DNA of 64,000 bases from CAZLFA01 sp964558665 (GCA_964558665.1 CAZLFA010000011.1:1-64000), one strand, 5' to 3'; counted from the stretch's first letter, positions 26,627-35,547 are shown. The notes: generated from the sequence alone by a model not told the origin. Numbers and translations: made by a program.

Positions 26627-27286
26627 TTAAACTTTTTCGATGGTGATCAGCCCGTACTGGATGCAAAACTTAATAAGGCCGGGAAGATCTCTTACATTCA
26701 GCTTCTGCATAAGCCGGCTGCGGTACGTATCAACGGTTTTCGGGGAAAGGTGGAGCTTTTGAGCTATTTCAGCGCTTGTCCTGCCTTCTGCAACAAGCTG
26801 AAGAACCTCACGCTCCCTCAGGCTGAGCGTTTTCAACGGATCTCCGGAATCAATAGTCTTTCCCGGCGCCAGTTTGTCATCCCAGATACGGTCCGAGACT
26901 TTCCTGCTCATGAATCGCCTTCCGGCACGCACGGATTTCACCGCGTCTATCAACTCACTGCCGGCCGACTCTTTCAGTATATAACCGGCGACACCGGCAC
27001 CCAGCGCCCGCATGATGTGTTCGGATGAAGCATACATGGAAAGAATGATAACCCGTGTCTCGGGACATTGCTTGCAAATCAGTTCGGCCGCCTCAATACC
27101 GTTCATCTCCGACATGGCAATGTCCATAAGAACGATATCGGGGTTGACCTGCCTAACTTTTTTAACGGCATCCCGACCGTTGTCCGCTTCCCCGACGACG
27201 GAAAATCCTTCCTGAGCTTCCAGGAGATATCTCAGCCCGTCACGGACAATCGCGTGATCATCGGCTATAAAGATTGTGACGTTCAT
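26627..27286 (-). CDS. NarL/FixJ-family response regulator
   Basis: 219 residues: REC at about 3-120 (ADDH, phosphoacceptor Asp in IVLMDIAMSEMNGIE, Lys in YILKESAG) and a LuxR-type helix-turn-helix at about 150-210 (LSLREREVLQLVAEGRTSAE, SPKTVDTYRSRLMQKL). Its start overlaps the stop of the giant sensor kinase by 4 bp (ATGA), so the two are translationally coupled and form a cognate NarX/NarL-like pair. Targets are unknown; repeats just downstream of this gene could be one. Confidence 0.92.
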   Translation of the reverse strand: MNVTIFIADDHAIVRDGLRYLLEAQEGFSVVGEADNGRDAVKKVRQVNPDIVLMDIAMSEMNGIEAAELICKQCPETRVIILSMYASSEHIMRALGAGVAGYILKESAGSELIDAVKSVRAGRRFMSRKVSDRIWDDKLAPGKTIDSGDPLKTLSLREREVLQLVAEGRTSAEIAQKLHLSPKTVDTYRSRLMQKLNVRDLPGLIKFCIQYGLITIEKV

Positions 27287-30200
27287 AGCGGAACCTCTAT
27301 AATGATTTTTGTTCCCTTTCCGGGATTGGATGCAACGGTCAAATTGCCGCCGATTGACCGTGAACGCTCATCCATGGATGCTATCCCCCAGCTGTGCCTT
27401 TCTTCCGCCCTGGCAATCTTTTTAGCATCGAAGCCTATACCGTCATCCTCAATGGTGACCATAACCTTACCGCCGGATATTCCCCCCGACACATCAACAT
27501 GACCCGCCAGTGCATGCTTGCTGACATTGTTCAACGCTTCCTGGACAATGCGAAAGACCGCCACCTCCGTCTCCATTTTCGGCCGGGGAATGATATCTTC
27601 TCCCGTCACGGTCAAGTCAATTCCCGTCCGCTTTGTAAAAAGATCTCCATACCACCTTATTGATGCCATGAGACCGTAGTCGTCCATAACGGGAGGCCGC
27701 AGATCGGACATCAGGGTGCGGGTAAATTCCGTAATCCTCTCAATCAAAACCAGCGAGTCATCCACGCGCTGGATAAGTTTTTCATGGGTCTCCGGGGGAA
27801 TAAAGGACCTGATTATACTGACATTGATCCCTAAAGCTGTCAGATTCTGTCCCAGATTGTCATGAAGTTCTCCGGCAACGCGCTTTCTTTCCGCCTCTTC
27901 CGCCTCGGCAAGCTTGGCAGCCAGCTTTTTCAGCTTTTCACTCTGAGCTCTCAGGATTTGCTCATTTAGCTTTCTTTCCGTGATATCAAGGATTGTTCCG
28001 GTAATATGATCGCTGTCAAAATAACAGTTTATAAGAGCGTGCTTTATATCACCGGGCCTCGTCATCATCTCGAGTTCATAATTTCGCACCAGCGGCGTCT
28101 TTTTCAGTTCATCCAGCAGCACCCGGCCGTCAGCAGATTTCTTGCACAGCATCAGAGCGTTAAGCGACATCAAATCTTCACTTGAGGGGTAGGAAAGCAT
28201 CCTTGCCATGGCATGGTTCGCAAAGGTGATCGTTCCGTCATCCCGGCAGCGGAATACGCCCATCAGCGAACTGTCAACCAGATTGCGATATCTCTTTTCA
28301 GAACTTAAAAGATTGTTTTCCAGTTGACGGCGCTCGGTAATGTCTTCATATATTCCTTCATAATGACGAAGATTTCCATTCTCATCAAGAACGGAATGCA
28401 TATTGATGGATATCCATATCGGCTTTCCGTTTTTATGATAGAACTGGGTCTCAAACCCCTTGACCGATCCCCGCTTGGCGATGAGCTGCAGCATTGCATT
28501 GTTGGCCCCCGGCGCTACGAAAAGCTGAGATGCCTTGACTCCCCGGGCCGTCAATTCATCCGGGGAGGCATAACCGAGAATATTTGCCAGGGCCTGATTT
28601 GCCATGAGGAAATATCCTTCCCGGCTTATCTGGCAGATTCCCTCCTGCGCATTTTCCACAATGCTGCGGTATTTTTCCTCTGCCCTTCTCAACCTTTCCT
28701 CTGCATCCCTGCGGGCGCTGACATCCTGGACGATGATCAGATAATGGTCGTCTTCATCGATGTTGATTATCTCGCTGGAGAAAAGGCAGGTTTTTACCCT
28801 GCCCGCTTTTGAGCGGAATCTGAATTCCTGATCAACCACCTTGTTTTTGCTTTGCAGGGCGCCGAGGCATTTCCTCTTATCCTCTGCCGATGCCCACAGG
28901 TTCAGCTCATTGGCGTTCCTGGCCAGGGCATCTTCCCGCGAGTATCCGGAAATCATTGAAAATCCCTCATTTATATCCACAATCGCGCCGTCTTTCACAC
29001 GGGCAATCATTATTGCATCGGGACTGAAGTGAAATGCCTTGAAAAACTTTTCTTCGCTTCTGATCCGCGCATCCTCTGAGAGCTTGCGCTCCGTCATATC
29101 GTGCGAGACGACAACGGCATGAGTTATGTGTCCGCCCGGTGAATAATACGGATAATAATTTATTTCATAATATCTTCTTTCCCCTGCCGGAAACTGAATC
29201 CAACTGGTTTCCCTTACCCGGCTGCCGGACAGACAACGGTCTATCTTTTCCCTGATGACATTTGAGAATCGTTCTTTTCCCCAGATGTCGCCGACCGATT
29301 TTCCGATAACGTCGCCTCTGCCTTTTCCCATAACCCGGCAATAGGATTCGTTGGCAACCTCATAGACATAGTCCCTGTTGATCAGCGTCATGAGCTCGCT
29401 TGCCGAATTGACGATGAATTCACTTTTTCTCCACAGGCCCTCAAGCGCCATCCTCTCCGAAATATCCTGGCCGACCGAGAGGATGCCTGTAATACGGCCA
29501 TCGGCATCCCTGAGCTCTTTTTCATACCATTCAATATCCCTGCGTCGACCGTCTTTCGTTAATATGGGGTTTACATTTCCCCGCACCCGCTCACCTTTCA
29601 TTGCGTTATCGAGCAAAAGGGAAATCATCTCTCTGTCCTTCGGCGGCAGAAAGGTTTGAACCCAGTCTTTTCCTCTGACCTCTTCAAGACTGTATCCGGA
29701 AATCTCCTCCATGTAAGGATTGAAAAAGACAATGCGCCCGTCTGTGTCCAGGATCAGCACAATCGCCTGAGCTGTCTCTATCATACTTTCGGCAAACTCT
29801 TTTTCCCTTCTTATGTCCTCCTGTGCCCTTTTTCTGCTCTCCTCCGCTCCCAGTGCGGAAGCTATTATGCCGAAGACACGCCTGTCTTCTTCGGAAAAGC
29901 CGATATCCCGGCGGGACATTACACAAAGGACACCCTGTTTCAGACCGCCGATTCGCACCAGATGGCCGCAGTATGTTTCCACGCCGGCCAGCCGTATCAT
30001 GGGAATGCGGTCTGCCAGTTCACTGCCGCCCAGATGTCTTAGATACAGGTATTCTTCGTCTGCCTGATCAAACACCAGGCCGCAAAGGCTGTTATCCACG
30101 GATACACACTCCGGCATTCCCTCGGGATAATTCCAGGCGCCGACACGGCGGATCAAGGCTCCCTCCAGAAGGGAATAGAGGGCAATGTCAACTCCGAATA

Positions 30201-31521
30201 TCTCCCCGCAAAGGGCAACCAGGCTTTCTACATTTGCCTGGTAGTCGGAACCCAGAGCAAGCAGACACCTGTTGATTTTTTCCAGCCTGTCCTCCGATCG
30301 TCTGCGCTCCGTCACGTCCCTTAAGTACGAGAACAGGGCCGGTTTCCCTTCGAACTGAATCACTCCGCCCAGCGCCTCCATGCAGCGCAGGCTGCCGTCT
30401 TTGTATACGGCCCGAAACTGCATCGGCATGGCGGTGGACATCCCCGACATGCGTTCCAGATAGCGTTTGATCATTGCATCGTGATCGCTTTTATGAACCA
30501 TATCGAGAAAGGATTTGCCCAGCAGTTCCTCTTCGCTGTACCCGGAATCCATGATCAGCCTTCTATTGACAAAGCGGAAAAGACCGTCCTGAATAACGAC
30601 AACACTGTCCATCCCCTGCTCAATCAGGGTGGCATACTTCTGTTCAGATTCCCGGAGCGCTTCCATTACCCTGTTGCGCTCGGTGATGTCACGCGACACG
30701 CCATGATATCCTGACAGGTTTCCCTGATCATCCCGGATTATCTTGACTACGCTCTCCAGCCACCTTGTCGATCCGTCCTTGTGATAGTATTCCAATTCAA
30801 GCGTCACCGCTCTGTCAGGATCGAGTCCTCTGCTCTCTTCTTCCTCCAGTTTCTGAGCCATAACCGATTCGACGACAAACATGGAGGCAGGCGTTATCTG
30901 GTCTCGAACGTTCTGAGTAATCCGCTCTTCGACGGTAAAACCCAGAACTCTCTCTATGGAAGGACTGACGTAAGTTGTGCGCAGGTTGAGATCCAATATC
31001 CAGACGATGTCATTCATTCTATCGGTGAGCAGTCTGAGCTTTGCCTCACTGGCTTTGATTGCCTCCTCTGCCTGCCTGCGTCCGGTTATTTCCCGGCAGC
31101 CGACAACGATGCTTGTCGGCAATCCGTTCTCCCAAACAGCCCTGCCGGCGGCTTCAAACCATATATAACGACCGTCGACGTGGCGGAAGCGGAAAGTGGC
31201 TTCCTCTTCTTCTTTCTTCATTTCTATCGCCTTCATGAAGGCTGATATTACTCCGTCGCGATCGTCGGGATGAATGTAATCGAAACCGCTTCTGCCTATA
31301 AGTTCCATCATTTCATAACCAAGGATTTTTTTCACCGACGGGGTCACGTATCGAAAAGATGCATCGACATCAAACAGGGCAACAATGTCAACGACGCTGT
31401 CCAGTATGGTTTTCAGCTTAATATCACCGGGCGGCACGATGGCTTCCTCCCGGGAAACCTTACCCCTCAGTTCGTTAAGCTCTTCTATCAGCTTCTTTTT
31501 TGTCTTTCTTTCATCTTTCAT
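27283..31521 (-). CDS. Multi-PAS/GAF sensor histidine kinase, NarX-type (HisKA_3)
   Basis: 1413 residues from the ATG at 31521, preceding the family-typical start MKDERKTKKKLIEELNEL. The frame stays open to 31596 but would read through a terminator-like hairpin. I count eight PAS units with one GAF domain after the third (about 430-580). HisKA_3 has its His in RVAGELHDNLGQNL (about 1217), and the HATPase shows VQEALNNVSKHA and EDDGIGF. No membrane helix is visible, so it should sense cytoplasmic signals. The stop overlaps the NarL-type regulator start. Confidence 0.9.
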   Translation of the reverse strand: MKDERKTKKKLIEELNELRGKVSREEAIVPPGDIKLKTILDSVVDIVALFDVDASFRYVTPSVKKILGYEMMELIGRSGFDYIHPDDRDGVISAFMKAIEMKKEEEEATFRFRHVDGRYIWFEAAGRAVWENGLPTSIVVGCREITGRRQAEEAIKASEAKLRLLTDRMNDIVWILDLNLRTTYVSPSIERVLGFTVEERITQNVRDQITPASMFVVESVMAQKLEEEESRGLDPDRAVTLELEYYHKDGSTRWLESVVKIIRDDQGNLSGYHGVSRDITERNRVMEALRESEQKYATLIEQGMDSVVVIQDGLFRFVNRRLIMDSGYSEEELLGKSFLDMVHKSDHDAMIKRYLERMSGMSTAMPMQFRAVYKDGSLRCMEALGGVIQFEGKPALFSYLRDVTERRRSEDRLEKINRCLLALGSDYQANVESLVALCGEIFGVDIALYSLLEGALIRRVGAWNYPEGMPECVSVDNSLCGLVFDQADEEYLYLRHLGGSELADRIPMIRLAGVETYCGHLVRIGGLKQGVLCVMSRRDIGFSEEDRRVFGIIASALGAEESRKRAQEDIRREKEFAESMIETAQAIVLILDTDGRIVFFNPYMEEISGYSLEEVRGKDWVQTFLPPKDREMISLLLDNAMKGERVRGNVNPILTKDGRRRDIEWYEKELRDADGRITGILSVGQDISERMALEGLWRKSEFIVNSASELMTLINRDYVYEVANESYCRVMGKGRGDVIGKSVGDIWGKERFSNVIREKIDRCLSGSRVRETSWIQFPAGERRYYEINYYPYYSPGGHITHAVVVSHDMTERKLSEDARIRSEEKFFKAFHFSPDAIMIARVKDGAIVDINEGFSMISGYSREDALARNANELNLWASAEDKRKCLGALQSKNKVVDQEFRFRSKAGRVKTCLFSSEIINIDEDDHYLIIVQDVSARRDAEERLRRAEEKYRSIVENAQEGICQISREGYFLMANQALANILGYASPDELTARGVKASQLFVAPGANNAMLQLIAKRGSVKGFETQFYHKNGKPIWISINMHSVLDENGNLRHYEGIYEDITERRQLENNLLSSEKRYRNLVDSSLMGVFRCRDDGTITFANHAMARMLSYPSSEDLMSLNALMLCKKSADGRVLLDELKKTPLVRNYELEMMTRPGDIKHALINCYFDSDHITGTILDITERKLNEQILRAQSEKLKKLAAKLAEAEEAERKRVAGELHDNLGQNLTALGINVSIIRSFIPPETHEKLIQRVDDSLVLIERITEFTRTLMSDLRPPVMDDYGLMASIRWYGDLFTKRTGIDLTVTGEDIIPRPKMETEVAVFRIVQEALNNVSKHALAGHVDVSGGISGGKVMVTIEDDGIGFDAKKIARAEERHSWGIASMDERSRSIGGNLTVASNPGKGTKIIIEVPL

Positions 31522-31540
31522 AGCGCAAATAACCAAATAA

Positions 31541-31573
31541 AAGCCCCGATCCTTTTTCAAAGAAACAGGGCTT
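31541..31573 (-). terminator. Terminator-like hairpin in the leader of the giant sensor kinase
   Basis: Read on the minus strand, AAGCCC (31573-31568) pairs with GGGCTT (31546-31541), with CTTT/AAAG inner pairing and a U-rich tail (TTTTATTT) directly after. It ends about 19 nt before the start codon at 31521. A terminator in this place would act as an attenuator of the downstream kinase gene, or could simply end transcripts from further upstream. Confidence 0.5.
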
Positions 31574-31647
31574 GTGCAAGTCCATACCAACCTCATCAGG
31601 GGTTAACGGTTCTCTCTGTCGCGTCACACATGGCTTAGCGTAAAAAC

Positions 31648-31829
31648 GAAGAGCTTTGCACAACTTGCATAAAGGGTTTTCAACAGGCGAATCAAATATT
31701 TTTTCCGGAAGGCACGATTGGTAATGTATAATCGCCAATACGCTGTATAGATGCTGCTGCAACAGAAAAAAATATTCTGAACCCCGGAAAAACCTCTGTA
31801 TGAAAAATTATCTTCTGTGCAAAGCTTTC
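31648..31829 (+). repeat. Dispersed hairpin repeat, copy R3 (long-loop form)
   Basis: The core halves GGCGAATCAAATATTTTTTC and GAAAAAAATATTCTGA are separated by an extra loop of about 70 bp that contains its own ATTGG/CCAAT hairpin. Outer arms pair in two steps: a 13-bp imperfect inner stem and the outer GAAGAGCTTTGCACA (31648-31662) with TGTGCAAAGCTTTC (31816-31829). The rest of the spacer up to 31943 is A+T-rich and holds nothing I can name. Confidence 0.75.
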
Positions 31830-31943
31830 GATATATATTGAGAAAATAATAGCTATTTTAACTCATATGCCAAAAAATATCAACGGAACTTTTCCCTTAT
31901 TTATCATCATCTTATTTAACACATACTGCACACCCGGAGTTTG

Positions 31944-33530
31944 TCATACATCCCTTTCCAGGACGGAAAAAGCCGCACGCATGCCATCCAGCGCCGAACT
32001 GACTATGCCGCCGGCGTAACCTGATCCCTCACCGCAGGGATACAACCCCGAAGTGCTGAGACTCTCGCCATTAGCTTTTCTTGTAATTCTCACAGGAGAA
32101 GATGTCCTGGTTTCCACACCTATCAGCGTGGCCTCGGCTGTCACAAACCCCGGCATCTTCCTGTTGAACTGCGCAAACCCCTGCTTCAACGCCTCTGTCA
32201 CAAAGGGCGGCAAGACTTTACGAAGCGGCGCTTCTTTCACGGCAGGAAGATATGTGCACACGCCTGCACATCCTTCTCCGTCCCGCAGAAAATCGGTTAA
32301 TTTCTGCGCCGGCGCCCGGTAGTCGCCACCGCCCATTATAAAAGCCTCTTCCTCCCATCGTCTGCGAAATGCGAGCCCGGCCAGGGAAGAATTATCTGCG
32401 AAATCCTCCCTCCTTACGTTTACAACAACGGCGCTGTTGGCAAAATGTCCATCCCTCGCGCAAAAGCTCATGCCGTTTGTTACAACGCCGCCTGTGTCTG
32501 AACTGCAGGCGATAACCTGTCCCCCCGGACACATACAGAAAGTATATACGGAGCGATCACCTCCGGGAGCCCCGGCCGTGATAAAATATTCGGCAGGAGG
32601 AAGGTCTGCATGCCCGGCCCATTTCCCATACTGAATACGGTTGATCAGTTCCTGAGGATGCTCAATGCGCACTCCCATGGCAAAAGGCTTGGGTTCCATG
32701 GCGATTCCTCTTTCATGGAGGCATTCGTATGTGTCCCCGGCAGCCTGACCGAGAGCCAGGATAATGCTGTCGGCTCTTATTTCTTCACTGCCGTTGACCA
32801 CAAGCCCGACGATCCTTTCCTTATGAACAAGGAAGTCCGTCACCTTTGCTTCAAACTTCACATCGCAATCCATGCCGGTCAGGCGCCTCCTGATATTGAT
32901 CACGACATCTCTCAGCCTGTCCGTACCAATATGAGGCTTGGCGTCATAAAGGATATTTGCCGGCGCGCCCATATCGACAAAAGTTTTTTTTATCTGTCCC
33001 GTATAAGGATTACGTGCGCGGCTTGTAAGTTTTCCGTCGGAAAATGTTCCTGCCCCGCCCTCTCCAAAATGGACATTGCTTTCCGGATTCAGGATGCCTT
33101 TTTTCCAAAAATGATGAACGTCCTTTGCCCTCTCCGGTATCTTTTTCCCCCTTTCAAGCACAAGGGCGGGGACACCTCTCTCTGCAAGCGTCAGTGCGGC
33201 GAACAGTCCGGCCGGTCCTGAACCTATGACCACCGCCTTTTTCACGCTCCTCACAGCGACAGGTTTATTCTTCGAATCCGCCGTTAAAGATATCTTTTCC
33301 ACGGTGGCATGGATGTTTTCATCAGGCAATACCGTCCCGTCCGGCACAGAACACTCTACCGAATAGACAAAACACGGCGGCCTTTCCCTGCGGGCATCCA
33401 GCGATTTTCTGACAATGCGGAGCTGAGTGATGTCGCTGACATTGATTTCGAGAATCAAGGCAATCCGTTTCGGTAATTCGTCTTCAGACTCTCCGAGTTG
33501 AACCATTATATCCCTGATCCGTATATCCAT
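31944..33530 (-). CDS. FAD-dependent oxidoreductase (COG2509 type)
   Basis: 528 residues. After an N-terminal domain of about 100 residues (ISDITQLRIVRKSLDARRE-like) comes a Rossmann FAD site VIGSGPAGLFAALTLAERG. Further family landmarks are SNVHFGEGGAGTFSDGKL, ITAGAPGGDRSVYTFCMCPG and a C-terminal GLYPCGEGSGYAGGI motif. The family is widespread in anaerobes, related to BaiN/HI0933-like flavoproteins, and its substrate is not established. It is alone on its strand, with a divergent UpxY-type gene 150 bp upstream. Confidence 0.83.
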   Translation of the reverse strand: MDIRIRDIMVQLGESEDELPKRIALILEINVSDITQLRIVRKSLDARRERPPCFVYSVECSVPDGTVLPDENIHATVEKISLTADSKNKPVAVRSVKKAVVIGSGPAGLFAALTLAERGVPALVLERGKKIPERAKDVHHFWKKGILNPESNVHFGEGGAGTFSDGKLTSRARNPYTGQIKKTFVDMGAPANILYDAKPHIGTDRLRDVVINIRRRLTGMDCDVKFEAKVTDFLVHKERIVGLVVNGSEEIRADSIILALGQAAGDTYECLHERGIAMEPKPFAMGVRIEHPQELINRIQYGKWAGHADLPPAEYFITAGAPGGDRSVYTFCMCPGGQVIACSSDTGGVVTNGMSFCARDGHFANSAVVVNVRREDFADNSSLAGLAFRRRWEEEAFIMGGGDYRAPAQKLTDFLRDGEGCAGVCTYLPAVKEAPLRKVLPPFVTEALKQGFAQFNRKMPGFVTAEATLIGVETRTSSPVRITRKANGESLSTSGLYPCGEGSGYAGGIVSSALDGMRAAFSVLERDV

Positions 33531-33681
33531 GTCATATTCTCCATTGAAAAATCGTTGTCTCTGTTATAGACGATATCAAAGTTTTCTACCCGAAAGCTTT
33601 GGATTTTGAAACTATCATTTTTCTATCGGATATGACTTATTATCATTCCGATTCTCAATCACGGGAATAGGGTTGTGCGAT

Positions 33682-34185
33682 ATGCCATGGTATGCAATAC
33701 ACACAAAAAGCCGGCACGAGGACAAGGTATATCTGGGATTTGTCCAGAAGAACATATCCGCCTTCCTGCCGAAGATCGAAGTCTGGAGCAAGAGAAAAGA
33801 CCGGAAAAAGAAGATTCAGCTCCCCATGTTCCCCGGATATCTCTTTGTGGAAGCCCACACCATGCACAATGAAACGAAACTTGACATACTGAAGACCTAT
33901 GGCGTTGTCAGGATTCTGGGTAAACCGAAGGGTCATGAACCAATCCCCGTCCCGGATGAGAAAATCGATGCCATCCGGCGTCTTGTCCAGTCAAAAGTCG
34001 AAATTCAGCATTTTCAGTATCCGAAGGTCGGGGAACCGGCCAGGATTGTCGACGGCCCTTTCATGGGGATAGAAGGAACCGTTACAGCTACCGATTTTGA
34101 GAAGGAACTGTTTGTCATAACGATCGATATACTGCAGCGCGCTGTGGCGATTAGGTTAGAGGGCTTCCAGATCTCAAAACTCTAA
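33682..34185 (+). CDS. UpxY-type transcription antiterminator (NusG/RfaH paralogue)
   Basis: 167 residues from the ATG at 33682; a TTG three codons upstream is possible. The NGN domain is typical (MPWYAIHTKSRHEDKV ... FLPKIEVWSKRKDRKKKIQ, FPGYLFVEA) and is followed by a KOW domain (GEPARIVDGPFMGIEGTV). Family members bind RNA polymerase and promote read-through of long polysaccharide operons in which they are the first gene. Here no such operon follows: the next 250 bp are repeats, and the next gene runs the other way. It is therefore an orphan, or the operon was lost. Confidence 0.88.
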   Translation: MPWYAIHTKSRHEDKVYLGFVQKNISAFLPKIEVWSKRKDRKKKIQLPMFPGYLFVEAHTMHNETKLDILKTYGVVRILGKPKGHEPIPVPDEKIDAIRRLVQSKVEIQHFQYPKVGEPARIVDGPFMGIEGTVTATDFEKELFVITIDILQRAVAIRLEGFQISKL

Positions 34186-34367
34186 CGGCTTCGGGAAAAG
34201 TCCATATGCTGCGTTGTGCTTCGTCCCTCGTCACTGCGGCGTACCCTCAGGTACGCCTCATTCCTCGGTACTTGCACGCCTTGCCTCTGGAGCTTTTTGC
34301 GAAGCCTTCCGGTCTTGAACGTTATCCTGTTATCTGACGTTACATAAACTCTAGCGGCTTCGGAAAA
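34177..34367. repeat. Direct repeat of about 22 bp flanking an inserted repeat
   Basis: AAACTCTAACGGCTTCGG at 34177 (which includes the UpxY gene stop) recurs as AAACTCTAGCGGCTTCGG at 34346, both followed by G/A-rich AAAA. The roughly 150 bp between them is the deltaproteobacterial-type palindromic repeat. The layout resembles a duplication made when that element entered. Confidence 0.6.
34200..34315 (+). repeat. Intergenic palindromic repeat (REP-like), copy 1
   Basis: About 110 bp with a central palindrome (GGCGTACC CTCA GGTACGCC) flanked by partly complementary arms (GCTTCGTCCCTCGTCACTGC and the CGGTACTTGCACGCC side). The style matches a repeat I associate with deltaproteobacterial intergenic regions. 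A diverged relative lies at about 58686-58790, mainly in inverted orientation. It carries no ORF. Confidence 0.65.
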
Positions 34368-34370
34368 TAA

Positions 34371-34414
34371 AGGAAAAAATATTCTGAGCCGCGGGAAACC
34401 CTTTGCGCCGGCAA
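34371..34414 (+). repeat. Dispersed hairpin repeat, half copy R4
   Basis: Only the right half of the family is present: GGAAAAAATATTCTGAGCC followed by the GCGGGAAACCCTTTGCGCCGG arm. No matching left core lies nearby, so this is a truncated copy, possibly cut by the neighbouring REP-like insertion. Confidence 0.6.
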
Positions 34415-34436
34415 CTATCTTTTTCCGAAGAAACGA

Positions 34437-35432
34437 TCAACCGTTAAAAGCCGCCACGGCCTCATCGATCAGGCGTTGAGCGCAGTTTTTGTATTTGGGC
34501 GAGTAATGAAACAGCGTGATTCGTTTTGCACCGGCCCTCCTCGCCAGAGTTCCCGCCTGCTTCGCCGTCAGATGATACTTCTGCGCCGCCTTTTCCGCAT
34601 CCTCCGCCAGAAAGGTAGCCTCAATAAAGAGATGATCAGCCCCCTCCGCCAGCTCCACAATCCGATCAATATTGTCTTCGCTGTAGAGGACATCCGTGAT
34701 GTAAGCAATACGCTGCCCTGTCGTGATCTTTATAATTGAGTCCTTTAATTCGCCGAGCGGCATGCATTTCTCCCGGATCTGCCTGTTCTCATCTTTCCAC
34801 CATACGCGCACTTCCGTCTCATCGGGATCATTATTCAATACATGTTCTCTCAAGGTCATCAGCCAGGCGCCGGCAGGCAGGCCCCTCTCCAAAAGTGCCG
34901 TCTTTTTCACATTGACGCGATTCTTCTCTTCAAAACGAAAGGCAAGACAGGGGACCTTATGATCAAGAAATGTACCCTTGATGGAAAAATATTTATTATC
35001 GACAATTGTACCGTCGTAACTTTCTTCAACAGCCTTTCCCGGTCTGAAGGCAGTGTGACAATCGAAAACTCTGGATATCTTCCTCTCCTCGTTTATCTCT
35101 GTAGCTACCAGGGCAAAATCATTCGTATAATTTTCGACAAGGTTCCATGTGTACGCTTTGAGTTTATTCTCAATCTGCTCCAGAAAACCGGGGGGACCGT
35201 ACAAAAAGATGCGGCGGTCCCGCCCTAGACAGACCCGCAGCATCTGATCAAAACCTATGAAGTGATCCATATGCGTATGCGAAACGAAGACATGACCGAT
35301 CTTGAGCAGTTTGCGCGGCGGCAGCAGGTGTAAATCTCCCAGGTCAAAGAGAATCGCCTCATGACGGTATTTAAATTCAATATAGACGGCCGGATCGCCG
35401 AAGGGATCGTTGATGAGAGCAGCGCTGAACAT
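34437..35432 (-). CDS. Metallo-beta-lactamase-fold hydrolase, tRNase Z-like
   Basis: 331 residues. The zinc-site motif SHTHMDHFIG is at about residue 52. The C-terminal part has HLTAKQAGTLARRAGAKR and LFHYSPKY, which match the HST-loop and final His motif of tRNase Z enzymes (RNase Z/ElaC). These remove the 3' trailer from tRNA precursors. An insertion between the two halves and the absence of tRNA genes leave room for a related phosphodiesterase. The gene diverges from the kor operon; its start at 35432 is 87 bp from the kor promoter. Confidence 0.7.
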   Translation of the reverse strand: MFSAALINDPFGDPAVYIEFKYRHEAILFDLGDLHLLPPRKLLKIGHVFVSHTHMDHFIGFDQMLRVCLGRDRRIFLYGPPGFLEQIENKLKAYTWNLVENYTNDFALVATEINEERKISRVFDCHTAFRPGKAVEESYDGTIVDNKYFSIKGTFLDHKVPCLAFRFEEKNRVNVKKTALLERGLPAGAWLMTLREHVLNNDPDETEVRVWWKDENRQIREKCMPLGELKDSIIKITTGQRIAYITDVLYSEDNIDRIVELAEGADHLFIEATFLAEDAEKAAQKYHLTAKQAGTLARRAGAKRITLFHYSPKYKNCAQRLIDEAVAAFNG

Positions 35433-35518
35433 AATTTCTACACCTGCATAACTTTAATATAAAACCATGTTCAATCATATATATCTTAAATATATCATGA
35501 TTTATTTTAAAATTAAAC

Positions 35519-35547
35519 TTGACATTATGCGTAATATTCGCATAAAT
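35519..35547 (+). promoter_or_regulatory. Promoter of the kor operon
   Basis: A perfect TTGACA (35519-35524) is followed after 16-17 bp by CATAAAT as the -10 element. Transcription would start near 35553, giving a short leader to the GTG at 35590. The spacer holds a perfect inverted repeat, listed separately. Confidence 0.6.
35525..35545. promoter_or_regulatory. Inverted repeat between -35 and -10 of the kor promoter, candidate operator
   Basis: TTATGCG (35525-35531) and CGCATAA (35539-35545) are perfect inverted arms around a 7-bp TAATATT centre. The site fills the whole promoter spacer, where a bound dimeric repressor would block RNA polymerase. The sequence does not match Rex, Fnr or NtrC sites known to me. 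Confidence 0.55.

Noticed and set aside
31522..31596. N-terminal extension of the giant sensor kinase
   Set aside because: It would translate the terminator-like hairpin; the family start MKDERKTKKKLIEEL begins at 31521.
31574..31660. Known riboswitch (c-di-GMP, TPP, cobalamin, FMN, glycine types) in the kinase leader
   Set aside because: I compared the conserved cores from memory and none fits; only a generic structured leader is claimed.
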